64,000 nt of DNA from Mycolicibacterium sp. BiH015 (GTDB taxonomy: Bacteria; Actinomycetota; Actinomycetes; Mycobacteriales; Mycobacteriaceae), in the NCBI RefSeq assembly GCF_027706845.1, contig NZ_JAQGCZ010000010.1, forward strand, positions 62,001-126,000, written 5' to 3'. Under the pieces are notes generated by a model that saw only the letters and a program-made list of their open reading frames with translations, was not told the origin of the DNA and ran no database searches. A program made the position numbers and the translations under genes. How positions within the stretch are numbered: the stretch's first letter is position 1; each line of letters opens with the position of its first letter. Shown one piece after another: positions 39,541 to 48,908 of this stretch.

Positions 39541-40734
39541 TTGAGCAAAGGTCTTGGGCGGCCGCTGGCTGGGCTCGGTCTGGTGATTGGGCTCGTGCTC
39601 ATCCTCGCGGTGTCGATCGGGTTGTTCGCCGGCAAGTTCACCGAAACTGTTCCCGTCACGGTGATCTCGGACCGCGCAGGCCTGGTGATGAACCCGGAAG
39701 CGAAGGTCAAGATGCGCGGCGTTCAGGTGGGCACCGTCAAATCGATCTCGTATCTGCCCGACGGCAAGGCGCAGTTACAGCTCGACATCGACCCGTCGCA
39801 GATGCATCTCATCCCCGGCAATGTCGGCGTCGATATCGCGTCGTCGACTGTGTTCGGCGCCAAGTTCGTCCAGCTCGAGGCGCCGGAGAATCCGAGCGGC
39901 GAGTTGCAGCGCGGCCAGGTGCTCGAAGGCGACCATGTCACCGTCGAGATCAACACTGTGTTCCAACAGCTCGTCCAGGTGCTCGACAGCGTCGATCCGA
40001 CGAAACTCAACGAAACCCTCGGGGCGATCTCGCAGGCGTTCAACGGCCGCGGCGAGAAGTTCGGCCAGACCCTCTCGGATTTCAACGCGCTGCTGGCCGA
40101 GATCGAACCGAGCCTGCCGAACCTTTCCCACGACATCGAGGCCGTGGTTCCTGCGCTACAGGCGTACGCCGATGCCGGGCCCGATCTGGTATCGACGGTG
40201 GAAAACACCACGACACTGAGCAATTCGATCGTCGACGAGCAGGACAACCTCGACCAGTTCCTCATCAGCTCCATCGGGCTGGCCGACCTCGGCAACGAGG
40301 TCATCGGCGGCAACCGCGAGGCGCTGACCTTCGTTCTCGACAAGCTCGAACCCACCACCGGTCTGCTGAATCTGTACAAGAAGTCGCTGTGGTGCGGCAT
40401 CGGTGGCCTGGTGCCGTTCGCGACATCGCCGCCACAGTATTCCGGCATCATCGTGTCCGCGGGCCTCACACTGGGCGCGGAGCGCTACCGCTATCCGCGC
40501 GACCTTCCGAAGGTGGCCGCCAAGAGCGGCGGACGCGACTACTGCACCGAGCTCGGACTGCCCGAGATGCCGGCCGAGTTCATCCCCCCCTTCATCGCCG
40601 GCGACGTCGGGTCCAACCCCGCGCAGTACGGCAATCAGGGCATCCTGCTGAACTCCGAGGGCTTGAAGAACTGGCTGTTCGGCCCGCTCGACGGTCCGCC
40701 GCGCAACACGGCACAGATCGGAATGCCCGGATGA
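39541..40734 (+). CDS. mceA: MceA: Mce-family substrate-binding protein
   Basis: A 397-residue protein starting at TTG 39541 with AGGAGG upstream. One N-terminal helix (about residues 10-30, LGLVIGLVLILAVSIGLFAG) anchors it. The MCE domain follows (VTVISDRAGLVMNPEAKVKM, RGVQVGTVKSI), then a long helical region that forms part of the hexameric tunnel across the periplasm. It lacks a proline-rich tail. It is somewhat shorter than the MceA proteins of M. tuberculosis. Confidence 0.93.
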   Translation: MSKGLGRPLAGLGLVIGLVLILAVSIGLFAGKFTETVPVTVISDRAGLVMNPEAKVKMRGVQVGTVKSISYLPDGKAQLQLDIDPSQMHLIPGNVGVDIASSTVFGAKFVQLEAPENPSGELQRGQVLEGDHVTVEINTVFQQLVQVLDSVDPTKLNETLGAISQAFNGRGEKFGQTLSDFNALLAEIEPSLPNLSHDIEAVVPALQAYADAGPDLVSTVENTTTLSNSIVDEQDNLDQFLISSIGLADLGNEVIGGNREALTFVLDKLEPTTGLLNLYKKSLWCGIGGLVPFATSPPQYSGIIVSAGLTLGAERYRYPRDLPKVAAKSGGRDYCTELGLPEMPAEFIPPFIAGDVGSNPAQYGNQGILLNSEGLKNWLFGPLDGPPRNTAQIGMPG

Positions 40735-41756
40735 CGCGCTCCGTTTCGACCCTCATCAAGTTCGCCATTTTCGGGCTCGTGATGGCGGTGCTGACCGCTT
40801 TTCTTTTCCTGGTGTTCAGCGACAGCAGAACCGGTGCGACCAACGAGTATTCTGCAGTTTTCAAGGACGCCTCCCGACTGAAGTCCGGCGATACCGTCCG
40901 TATTGCCGGTATCCGGGTGGGCACCGTCAAAGACGTCGAACTGCAGGCCGACAGGTCGGTGCTCGTCACGTTCGACGCCGACAAGAACACGGTGCTGACC
41001 ACCGGCACCCAGGCCGCGATCCGGTACCTCAACCTCGTCGGCGACCGTTATCTGGAGCTCGTCGACACCCCCGACTCCACGCAGATCGTGCCGGCCGGCG
41101 GGCAGATTCCCGAGGACCGGACCGCTCCCGCGCTCGACCTCGACGTCCTGTTGGGCGGGCTGAAGCCCGTCATCCAGGGCCTCAATCCCGAAGACGTGAA
41201 CGGATTGACGACGTCCCTGATCCAGATCCTTCAGGGCCAAGGCGGCACGTTGGACTCGCTGTTCTCCAAGACGTCCTCCTTCAGCAATTCGCTGGCCGAC
41301 AACAATCAGGTGATCGAGGAACTGATCACCGATCTCCGTACGGTGCTCGACACCCTGGCACAGGACGGAGACGAATTCTCCGGGGCTATCGACAAATTGG
41401 AGCAGCTTGTCAGCGGTTTGTCGGCTGACCGCGACCCGATCGGCACCGCCATCACCTCGCTCGACAACGGGACCGCCTCGCTGGCAGACCTGCTCGGCCG
41501 GGGTCGTGCGCCACTGGCGAACACGGTCGACGAGCTGAACAGGCTTGCCCCGCTGGTCGACAACGATCTCGATCGCCTCGACGCGACAATTCAGCGCCTC
41601 CCCGAGATCTACCGCAAGCTCGCACGCGTCGGTTCGTACGGCGCATGGTTCCCGTACTACATCTGCGGTATCTCCTTCCGCGCCAGTGATCTTGAGGGAC
41701 GCACCGTCGTCTTCCCCTGGATCAAGCAAGAAGAGGGAAGGTGCGTGGACGGATAA
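40731..41756 (+). CDS. mceB: MceB: Mce-family protein
   Basis: A 341-residue protein starting at ATG 40731 (overlap ATGA). N-terminal anchor LIKFAIFGLVMAVLTAFLFL, MCE domain (YSAVFKDASRLKSGDTVRIA, GIRVGTVKDVEL, RYLNLVGDRYLEL) and a helical stretch (about 150-300). The C-terminus YYICGISFR is characteristic of the MceB position. Length is normal for MceB. Confidence 0.94.
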   Translation: MTRSVSTLIKFAIFGLVMAVLTAFLFLVFSDSRTGATNEYSAVFKDASRLKSGDTVRIAGIRVGTVKDVELQADRSVLVTFDADKNTVLTTGTQAAIRYLNLVGDRYLELVDTPDSTQIVPAGGQIPEDRTAPALDLDVLLGGLKPVIQGLNPEDVNGLTTSLIQILQGQGGTLDSLFSKTSSFSNSLADNNQVIEELITDLRTVLDTLAQDGDEFSGAIDKLEQLVSGLSADRDPIGTAITSLDNGTASLADLLGRGRAPLANTVDELNRLAPLVDNDLDRLDATIQRLPEIYRKLARVGSYGAWFPYYICGISFRASDLEGRTVVFPWIKQEEGRCVDG

Positions 41757-42859
41757 TGCTCAAGTACCGCGGTTCTCAACTGGCCAGGGCAGGCTTCATC
41801 GGCGTCGTCCTGATCATCCTGGTCATTGCCGTAGGATTGCAGCCCGAACGCCTGCTGCAGTGGGCCTCCGCCGTGCGCTACCAGGCGCTGTTCACCGAAG
41901 CGGGCGGTCTGACCGTCGGCAACGACGTCACCGTGTCCGGCATCAAGGTCGGGTCGGTCTCGTCGATCGAACTCGACAACGGTGACGCGCTCGTCGGATT
42001 CACCATCGACAGCAAGTACGCACTCGGCTCGGACACCACTGCCCACATTCGCACCGGCACACTGCTGGGCGAGCGGGTGCTGGCGCTGGACTCGGCGGGT
42101 AGCGGTACGCTCGACCGCCAGCAGCCGATACCGTCCAGCCGGACGTCGTCTCCGTACTCGCTGACCGACGCCGTCAGTGAGCTGACCGACAACACCGCCA
42201 ACACCGATACCGCGTCGCTGAACCAGTCCCTCGACACGCTGTCGGCGACCCTGGATCAGATTGCGCCGCAACTGGGCCCGACGTTCGACGGCCTTTCGCG
42301 ACTGTCCCAGTCGCTCAACAGCCGCAACGAGAGCCTGGCCGAACTGCTCCGAACCGCGGGCGAGGTCACGGGGATATTCTCCGAACGCAGCAGACAGGTG
42401 AACGCGCTGATTCTCAACGCCAACGACCTGCTCGCGGTGCTCAACGAGCGGCGGTACGCCATCACCAGCCTGCTCGCCAACATCTCGGCGGTATCGCAGC
42501 AGTTGTCGGGCCTGGTCGCCGACAACGAGGCCGAGCTCGCTCCCGCCCTGGAACGTCTCAACAACGTGACACGGATGCTGGAGCGCAACCGCGACAATCT
42601 CGCCAGGATGCTTCCCGGTGCGGCGAAGTACTACCTCACCCAGGGTGAGATCGTCTCCAACGGTGCGTATTACAACGCGCTGATCCCGAACATCCAACCC
42701 GCTCAGCTGTTGCAGCCGTTCCTCGAATACGCCTTCGGATACCGGCGCGGTGTCGAGCAGGGACAGCCGCCGGACAACGCCGGACCCCGCGCCGAACTCC
42801 CGTTCCCTGTCAACAGCCTTCCGCAGCCTGGAGACCTCCCCAATGATGGCAACCCGTAA
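41756..42859 (+). CDS. mceC: MceC: Mce-family protein
   Basis: A 367-residue protein starting at ATG 41756 (TAATG overlap). Anchor FIGVVLIILVIAVGL, MCE domain (YQALFTEAGGLTVGNDVTVS, GIKVGSVSSIEL, LLGERVLALDSAGSG) and helical region with repeated coiled-coil-like heptads. A proline-rich short tail ends the protein (GQPPDNAGPRAELPFPVN). It is shorter than most MceC proteins, mainly in the tail. Confidence 0.93.
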   Translation: MLKYRGSQLARAGFIGVVLIILVIAVGLQPERLLQWASAVRYQALFTEAGGLTVGNDVTVSGIKVGSVSSIELDNGDALVGFTIDSKYALGSDTTAHIRTGTLLGERVLALDSAGSGTLDRQQPIPSSRTSSPYSLTDAVSELTDNTANTDTASLNQSLDTLSATLDQIAPQLGPTFDGLSRLSQSLNSRNESLAELLRTAGEVTGIFSERSRQVNALILNANDLLAVLNERRYAITSLLANISAVSQQLSGLVADNEAELAPALERLNNVTRMLERNRDNLARMLPGAAKYYLTQGEIVSNGAYYNALIPNIQPAQLLQPFLEYAFGYRRGVEQGQPPDNAGPRAELPFPVNSLPQPGDLPNDGNP

Positions 42860-44333
42860 GCGGATGGTGGCCGGCACGGCGATCCTGCTGGCCATCCTCC
42901 TGATCGCCGGCGCGGCCGTCCTCGTCCGGCAGGTGTTCTTCGGCCCGAAGACCATCACGGCGTACTTCCCCACGGCCACCGCCATCTACCCGGGCGACGA
43001 GGTCCGGGTGTCGGGCGTCAAGGTCGGCACGATCGACAAGATCGAGCCCGAGGGCACGCTGACGAAGATGACGCTCAACGTCGACAGGGGCGTGCCCATC
43101 CCCGCCGACGCCAAAGCCGTCATCGTGGCGCAGAACCTGGTGGCCGCGCGCTACGTCCAGCTGACGCCGGCCTACCGCGAAGGGGCCGGACCGACGATGG
43201 ACGACGGCGGTTCCATTCCGGAGACCCGCACCGCCGTCCCCGTCGAGTGGGATGAGGTCAAGGCCCAGTTGATGCGCCTGTCCGAGGAACTCGGACCGCA
43301 GACCGGCGTCGACGGAACGTCGATCTCCCGATTCGTGGACAGCGCCGCGAACGCGATGGAGGGCAACGGCGAGAAACTTCGCGAGACGCTGCGCCAACTC
43401 TCGGGTGTGGCAAGGATTTTCGCCGAGGGCAGCGGAAACATCGTCGACATCATCAAGAACCTCCAAGTGTTCGTGACCGCGCTGCGCGACAGCAAGGAAC
43501 AGATCGTGATGTTCCAGAACCGGCTCGCCACGTTGACAAGCGTCGTGAACGACAACAGATCCGACCTCGACGCCGCGTTGACAGACCTGTCGTTTGCGAT
43601 TGGCGAGGTGCAGCGGTTCGTCGTCGGCAGTAGGGACCAGACTACGGAGCAGGTCCGCAGCCTCGGCCAGGTGATGAAGGTGCTGGCCGACAACAAGCTG
43701 GCGCTGGAGAACGTTCTGCACATCACTCCCAACGCGATCGCCAACTTCGAGAACATCTGGTACCCGAATGGCGGTTCGGTCACCGGCGCCTTCTCGGTAT
43801 CTAACTTCTCCAACCCGGTGTGGTTCGTGTGCGGTCTTATCGGCGGTGTCGCGAATACGACCGCGCCAGAGACCGCCAAGCTCTGTGCCCAGTACCTCGG
43901 GCCCGCGCTGCGCTCGATCCCCATCCACAATCTGCCGTTCCCGATCAACGCGTACCTGCGGCCGGCGATCAGTCCGGACCGGATGATCTATACCGATCCC
44001 AAGCTCGCGCCAGGCGGTGCCGGGCCCGGCGATCCGGCCGAGATGCCGCCCACCGTCTCGGCATACACGGGCTCCGGCGACATCCCGCCGCCGCCGGGAT
44101 GGGGTGCACCGCCCGGACCGCCAGGGATCTACCAGCCGGATCCCGATGCCCCGGCGACGCCGTCACCGGCGTTGTTCCCCGGTGCGCCCCTGCCGGGTCC
44201 CCCCAACATCCTGTCGAACATCCCGGCACAACCGCAGCCGCAGACGGTCGACGGGCTGCTGTTGCCGCCCACTCCGGCCGCACCGGCGCCCAGTGGGCCT
44301 CTGCTGCCCGCAGAAGGGATGCCGCCATCATGA
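42843..44333 (+). CDS. mceD: MceD: Mce-family protein with proline-rich tail
   Basis: A 496-residue protein starting at ATG 42843, overlapping mceC by 17 bp. Anchor GTAILLAILLIAGAAVLVRQ, MCE domain (ITAYFPTATAIYPGDEVRVS, GVKVGTIDKIE, NLVAARYVQLTPAY) and helical region to about 350. The last ~120 residues are rich in Pro, Gly and Ala (DIPPPPGWGAPPGPPGIYQP), as in many MceD proteins, and are probably disordered. Confidence 0.94.
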   Translation: MMATRKRMVAGTAILLAILLIAGAAVLVRQVFFGPKTITAYFPTATAIYPGDEVRVSGVKVGTIDKIEPEGTLTKMTLNVDRGVPIPADAKAVIVAQNLVAARYVQLTPAYREGAGPTMDDGGSIPETRTAVPVEWDEVKAQLMRLSEELGPQTGVDGTSISRFVDSAANAMEGNGEKLRETLRQLSGVARIFAEGSGNIVDIIKNLQVFVTALRDSKEQIVMFQNRLATLTSVVNDNRSDLDAALTDLSFAIGEVQRFVVGSRDQTTEQVRSLGQVMKVLADNKLALENVLHITPNAIANFENIWYPNGGSVTGAFSVSNFSNPVWFVCGLIGGVANTTAPETAKLCAQYLGPALRSIPIHNLPFPINAYLRPAISPDRMIYTDPKLAPGGAGPGDPAEMPPTVSAYTGSGDIPPPPGWGAPPGPPGIYQPDPDAPATPSPALFPGAPLPGPPNILSNIPAQPQPQTVDGLLLPPTPAAPAPSGPLLPAEGMPPS

Positions 44334-45664
44334 TCCGCACAGCGAAGTCGTTGACCGTCATGGGCTGCGCTGCGGCGCTGTCACTTTCGGGCTGCGCGTT
44401 CGAAGGAGTGAACTCGCTGCCGCTGCCGGGCGCGGTGGGCCGCGGGGGAGACTCAATCACCTACCAGGTGCAGGTGCCGAACGTCGCAACACTGGAGTCG
44501 AATTCGCCGGTCATGATCGACGATGTGGTGGTCGGTAGCGTCGGCAAGATGACGGTGCAGAACTGGCACGCCAACGTCGAGATCTCCGTGAAACCTGACG
44601 TCGTGGTTCCCGCCAATGCCGTGGCCACCGTCGGACAGACCAGCCTGCTGGGGTCGATGCACCTGTCGCTGAACCCACCGCTGGGTGAAGCACCGACCGG
44701 CCGGTTGCAACCGGGGAGCACGCTGCCGCTCAACTCGTCGTCAACGTATCCGACCACCGAGCAGACACTGTCGTCGTTGTCGACCGTCGCCAACGGCGGC
44801 GGTCTCGGCCAGATCGGCGACATCATCCACAACATGAACACCGCGCTGTCGGGACGGGAGCCCGAGGTGCGCGAACTGCTCACCAGGCTCGACAACTTCG
44901 TCGGGGTACTGGCAGAGCAGCGCGAGAACATCATCGCCTCCATACAGCAGTTGCGCCGGGTGGCGGGCACATTCGCCAACCAGCGTGAGGTGATCGACCG
45001 GGCACTCAAAGAGATCCCGCCGGCCATCGACGTGTTGATCAGGGAGCGTCCGACCTTCACCACGGCACTGGAGCGGTTGGGCACTTTCAGCGACACCGCC
45101 ACACAGCTGGTCAACGATGCCGGGGATGACCTGGTGAAGAACCTGGAGAACCTCGGGCCCGTCCTCGGCGCCCTCGCCGACATCGGACCCGATCTCAACC
45201 AGGCCGTACTGTGGCTCAGCGCGTTCCCGTACGGGCCGACGTTCGCCGACCGCATCACCAAGGGCGACTACATCAACCTCTACGCGATTTTCGACATCAC
45301 CTACCCGCGGTTGAAGAAGACGCTGCTTGCCGGAACCCGCTGGGGCGACCAGAACGCCAAGCTGATTCCCGCGCCGGGCGATCCGTACTACCTGAACTAC
45401 ATGTACAACCCGTTGAACTTCGGCGTCACGCCGCCTCCGGAAGCGCCTGTCGCGCCCGCGGCGGAGGGTGCCGCGCCACCGCCGGCTCCCCTAATTCCTG
45501 CCGAACCTATTCTGCCTGTGGTGCCGCCGCCGCCAGCGGCACCGTGGCTTCCGCAGGCGCAACCGATCAGTGGTGACCAGATCTTCGCCGGCCCGTATGC
45601 GGCAGCGACACCGCCGCCACCGGCCGCACCGTCCGCACCTGCGACACCTGAAGGAGGTGGCTGA
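44330..45664 (+). CDS. mceE: MceE: Mce-family lipoprotein
   Basis: A 444-residue protein starting at ATG 44330 (ATGA overlap). The signal ends in a lipobox LSLSGC (Cys22), the mark of the MceE position, so it is lipid-anchored. MCE domain: YQVQVPNVATLESNSPVMID, VVVGSVGKMTV, TSLLGSMHLSLNPP. A helical region and a Pro/Ala-rich tail from about residue 375 (VPPPPAAPWLPQAQP) follow. Confidence 0.95.
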   Translation: MIRTAKSLTVMGCAAALSLSGCAFEGVNSLPLPGAVGRGGDSITYQVQVPNVATLESNSPVMIDDVVVGSVGKMTVQNWHANVEISVKPDVVVPANAVATVGQTSLLGSMHLSLNPPLGEAPTGRLQPGSTLPLNSSSTYPTTEQTLSSLSTVANGGGLGQIGDIIHNMNTALSGREPEVRELLTRLDNFVGVLAEQRENIIASIQQLRRVAGTFANQREVIDRALKEIPPAIDVLIRERPTFTTALERLGTFSDTATQLVNDAGDDLVKNLENLGPVLGALADIGPDLNQAVLWLSAFPYGPTFADRITKGDYINLYAIFDITYPRLKKTLLAGTRWGDQNAKLIPAPGDPYYLNYMYNPLNFGVTPPPEAPVAPAAEGAAPPPAPLIPAEPILPVVPPPPAAPWLPQAQPISGDQIFAGPYAAATPPPPAAPSAPATPEGGG

Positions 45665-47355
45665 TGCTCACCCGCTTCGTCCGGAACCAGTTGATCATCT
45701 TCACGATCGCGTCGATCGTCGGCGTCGCGGTGATGCTGTTCGCCTACATGCAGGTGCCCACGCTGCTGGGCATCGGCCGGCTGGCAGTCACCCTGGAACT
45801 GCCCGAATCCGGCGGGCTCTACCGCTTCAGCAACGTCACGTACCGCGGCGTGCAGGTGGGCAAGGTCACCGGGGTGACGCTCACCGAGAACGGCGCGGAA
45901 GCCACGCTGTCTCTGGAGACCTCGCCGCAGATCCCCGCAAATCTTCGTGCCGAGGTCCGCAGTGTGTCCGCCGTCGGCGAGCAGTACGTCGAACTGCTCC
46001 CGCAGACCGACGATGGGCCCTTTCTGCAGAACGGGTCACGAATCCCGGTCACCGCGACCACGGTCCCGCAACAGGTCGGTCCCATGCTCGACCAACTCAG
46101 TGCGTTGGTCGACAGCCTGCCGAAGGAGCGCATCCCGGATCTGCTGGACGAGACCTTCAAGGCGTTCAACGGCGCCGGACCGGATTTCGGTTCACTCCTC
46201 GACTCCGCCTCGGAGATCACCGCGGACGCCAGCGGTGTCTCCGACCAGTTCCGCTCGCTGATCGACGACAGCCGGCCGCTGATCGACTCGCAGGCCGAGA
46301 CCACCGACGCGATTCGGACGTGGGCGCGAAGCCTTAACGGGATCTCGGCCCAGGTGGTGCAGAACGACCCCCAGGTCCGCGCGCTGCTGCAGCAGGGCCC
46401 CGGGTTCGCGCAGGAGGTCAGCACACTTCTCAGCCAACTCAAGCCGACCTTGCCGATTCTGCTGGCGAACCTCAGCACAGTGGGACAGACATTGCTGACC
46501 TACAATCCTGCGATCGAGCAGCTTCTCGTGCTGTTCCCGGGAATCATTGCCGCCCAGCAGTCTTTCGGTCTTCCGCAGAACACTCCGACTGGCCTGCCGA
46601 TGGGCGATTTCGCGCTGACGATCAGCGACCCGAACCCGTGCACCGTCGGGTTCCTGCCGTCGACGCAGTGGCGCTCGCCGGAGGACGAAACCACGATCGA
46701 CACTCCGGACGGCCTGTATTGCAAACTGCCGCAGGATTCGCCGATGAATGTGCGTGGTGCACGCAACTACCCGTGCATCGAACACCCCGGCAAACGCGCC
46801 CCCACGGTCGAACTCTGCAACGACCCACGGGGATTCGTGCCCACCGCGATTCGTAACCACATCACCGGGCCCTACCCCTTCGATCCGAACCTGGTCTCCC
46901 AGGGCGTTCCCATCGACGCCTTCGTCGAGGGGCAGGATCGCATCGAAGCGCCGCTAGAGGGGACGCCTCTCCCGCCGGGCGCCGTCCGTGCGGGTACTCC
47001 ACCCGTATCACCGCCGGGTACTCCGCCTTTCCCGGTGGGTGCCCCCGCCCCGATGGTTCCCGGCGCTCCACCCCCGGTGCAGCCGCCAATCCTTCCGCCA
47101 GCCCCGTTGCCTGCCGGCCAGGGCCCGTTGCTACCGGGGCAGGCTGTACCGGTTGCACCGGCACCTGCCAGCGGTGCTATCCCTGCGGCGCCAAGTGCCT
47201 TCGACGGCAACGACTCCGGTGTTCCCACCGTGGGCACTGCGCAGTACAACCCGCAGACGGGGGAGTACCTTGCTCCGGACGGAACGATGCATGAGGTGAC
47301 GAATTTGGCGGCGGGAACGGCGCCCAAGCGATGGCAGGATCTGTTGCCGATGTGA
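45664..47355 (+). CDS. mceF: MceF: Mce-family protein with proline-rich tail
   Basis: A 563-residue protein whose ATG overlaps the mceE stop (TGATG). Anchor IIFTIASIVGVAVMLFAYM, MCE domain (VTLELPESGGLYRFSNVTYR, GVQVGKVTGVTL, EQYVELLPQ) and a long helical region to about 320. Four or more Cys follow (NPCTVGF, LYCKLP, NYPCIE, VELCND), then a Pro-rich tail. It ends YNPQTGEYLAPDGTMHEVTN, a conserved MceF-type C-terminus. It is last in the long unit, with a hairpin just after. Confidence 0.95.
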   Translation: MLTRFVRNQLIIFTIASIVGVAVMLFAYMQVPTLLGIGRLAVTLELPESGGLYRFSNVTYRGVQVGKVTGVTLTENGAEATLSLETSPQIPANLRAEVRSVSAVGEQYVELLPQTDDGPFLQNGSRIPVTATTVPQQVGPMLDQLSALVDSLPKERIPDLLDETFKAFNGAGPDFGSLLDSASEITADASGVSDQFRSLIDDSRPLIDSQAETTDAIRTWARSLNGISAQVVQNDPQVRALLQQGPGFAQEVSTLLSQLKPTLPILLANLSTVGQTLLTYNPAIEQLLVLFPGIIAAQQSFGLPQNTPTGLPMGDFALTISDPNPCTVGFLPSTQWRSPEDETTIDTPDGLYCKLPQDSPMNVRGARNYPCIEHPGKRAPTVELCNDPRGFVPTAIRNHITGPYPFDPNLVSQGVPIDAFVEGQDRIEAPLEGTPLPPGAVRAGTPPVSPPGTPPFPVGAPAPMVPGAPPPVQPPILPPAPLPAGQGPLLPGQAVPVAPAPASGAIPAAPSAFDGNDSGVPTVGTAQYNPQTGEYLAPDGTMHEVTNLAAGTAPKRWQDLLPM

Positions 47356-47366
47356 TATGTCGGCGA

Positions 47367-47381
47367 GAGCCGTTGCGGCTC
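47367..47381. terminator. Short hairpin at convergent mceF / secreted-protein ends
   Basis: GAGCCG (47367-47372) and CGGCTC (47376-47381) form a perfect 6-bp stem with a 3-base loop, 11 bp after the mceF stop and touching the stop of the leftward gene. There is no U-tract, as usual in mycobacteria, so terminator function is only suggested by position. Confidence 0.4.
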
Positions 47382-47904
47382 AGGAGATTTTGTCGAGCCG
47401 CGCCGGGAGTTCGATCACCTTCGAAAGGTTGACTCCACAGGCACCGCTGTCGCTCTTGGTCACGTTACGACCGAGAAACGTGGTGATGTCGCGATACTTT
47501 GCGCGCTGAATCGCCGGGTCCATACCGGAAAGGATGAACATCTGATGACCCGTGGCGAATGTGCCGTCGGGGCACGGCATCCAGTTCGGGACGTCGTGTT
47601 CGACATACCAGTAACCGTCCAGGCGGGCAGAACCGGTCCATCCGAGGGAACTTGTGACCTGACCCGAGCATTCGATCGGGCTTACGCACGCCACGTCGAC
47701 CGTCCAGGTCTCGAGTACGGACGCCTGCTCGATCTTGACCTGATTGGTGCGCGCCCATTCGCCGTCGGAGAACACCCGCCATGTCCCGCTGATGTCGACG
47801 CCCCAATCCTTTTCGTCTGCCGTCGCCGACGGTGCCATGGCCACGCCTACCAGCGCGCTGAGGGCGGTTGCGGTGAGGCCACTTACAAGACGTGAAGCAC
47901 GCAT
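47380..47904 (-). CDS. Small secreted protein, unknown
   Basis: A 174-residue protein with a Sec signal (LVSGLTATALSALVGVAMAP, cleavage near ATA-DE). The mature part has Cys pairs (DVACVSPIECSG, GACGVN) and aromatic-rich strands (WGVDISGTWRVFSDGEWART, DGYWYVEHDVPNWMPCPDGT), giving the look of a beta-rich exported domain. It may share ancestry with the protein at 28731 (both have PxxxxCP...F and GHQM/GHVM). Function unknown; convergent with mceF. Confidence 0.75.
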   Translation of the reverse strand: MRASRLVSGLTATALSALVGVAMAPSATADEKDWGVDISGTWRVFSDGEWARTNQVKIEQASVLETWTVDVACVSPIECSGQVTSSLGWTGSARLDGYWYVEHDVPNWMPCPDGTFATGHQMFILSGMDPAIQRAKYRDITTFLGRNVTKSDSGACGVNLSKVIELPARLDKIS

Positions 47905-47975
47905 AGCTCCAGCCTAACGGTGCCTGAAGTACAGCTCTTCAAAAGCGAGAATTTCGTTCCGCCGCATGGGAAAAT

Positions 47976-48410
47976 GTGCGGATGCGATCTCTCGTCGCAG
48001 CGCTCGCTGCCGTCGCGGCCCCTGCCGTGTTGCTGACCGCGGCTCCGGCAGCTGCCCAGCCGCCCCCACCGCCGCCCGGCGCCGAGTGCAACTATCCGAA
48101 CTGCACCCCGGGGATCCTGCCGAACGTGGTGCTCGGTTCGTATTGCGCCAACACCACGTATTACGTCTTCGGCGTGACCAATTGGGGACGCCTGGTGTTC
48201 TGCGGTTCGCCGCGGCGCTATGAACCGCGCTGGTTCCGCTCACCGGAGATGCACGGAGTCAAGAACGAGGGCGGCCTGTGCCCGGCTCTCGACGGACAAG
48301 TCGCGCAAGCGCCCGACGGGCTATTTCTGACCTGCGTCGCCAAGGACGGCCGCTCCTATTGGGCGCGTGGCGACGCGTCGGTCGGTGGCGGAAACCCGCC
48401 CCCGCAATAG
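47976..48410 (+). CDS. Small secreted Pro-rich protein, unknown
   Basis: A 144-residue protein starting at GTG 47976 (or GTG/ATG a few bases on). Signal peptide VAALAAVAAPAVLLTAAPAA, cleavage near AAA-QP, then PPPPPPGAECNYPNCTPGIL with several Cys (GSYCAN, VFCGSP, GLCPAL, LTCVAK). It is short, with a beta-rich look, and ends GGGNPPPQ. No family recognised. It is divergent from the secreted protein at 47380 across a 71-bp AT-richer gap and convergent with the next. Confidence 0.7.
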   Translation: MRMRSLVAALAAVAAPAVLLTAAPAAAQPPPPPPGAECNYPNCTPGILPNVVLGSYCANTTYYVFGVTNWGRLVFCGSPRRYEPRWFRSPEMHGVKNEGGLCPALDGQVAQAPDGLFLTCVAKDGRSYWARGDASVGGGNPPPQ

Positions 48411-48418
48411 CCGCGGGC

Positions 48419-48859
48419 TTACCAGGGGCGCTGCGAACAGAGCGCGCCCTTGGTGCCCGAATCCGTCGCGACCACAACGTCATCCACGCGCAGTTCGCAC
48501 ACGAATCCCGGATCGGCCAGCGGCGGCGTCATCGACGACGGCAGTCCGACGACGACCATGGACCACTGATTCGGGTCGGCGAGCCACGTCTCGAACACCC
48601 AGGGCTGATTGGGGCCCAGGTTCGCCTCGACGTTCGGGGTGTACAGGTACGGATTGTGGCTGTACTCGCCCCAATTCGGCGGATCGTTCTGTCGGTAGTA
48701 GATCTCGGCGTTCGCGATGTCCTGGCTGGCGCCGACGGTGTACTTCACGTGATGCATGGGCGGCTGGGCCGCGGCCGTACCGCCGGCGACCACTGCGCTC
48801 ACGGTGAAGGCGCCCGCCATGGAGGCAGCGAGAAGCGGAAGCGTCTTGTAGAACACCAT
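48419..48859 (-). CDS. Small secreted protein, unknown
   Basis: A 146-residue exported protein: signal LPLLAASMAGAFTVSAVVAG, cleavage near AAA-QP. The mature part reads HHVKYTVGASQDIANAEIYY, then WGEYSHNPYLYTPNVEANLG and QPWVFETWLADPNQWSMVVV, with two Cys (VCELR, LCSQRPW). This is a beta-sandwich-like mycobacterial type of unknown role, superficially like MmpS extracellular domains. It is the third secreted gene beside the mce operon. Confidence 0.75.
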   Translation of the reverse strand: MVFYKTLPLLAASMAGAFTVSAVVAGGTAAAQPPMHHVKYTVGASQDIANAEIYYRQNDPPNWGEYSHNPYLYTPNVEANLGPNQPWVFETWLADPNQWSMVVVGLPSSMTPPLADPGFVCELRVDDVVVATDSGTKGALCSQRPW

Positions 48860-48908
48860 TTCCGAATTTTAGAACGGCGCTATAGCTGCCGTGGGGTATT
48901 CGCCGGAC

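Noticed and set aside
32771..47355. Assignment of the mce operon as mce4 (cholesterol importer)
   Set aside because: The usual mce4 neighbours (kshA/B, hsa genes, kstR) are absent, and the operator motif differs from the KstR motif as I recall it, so the number is left open.
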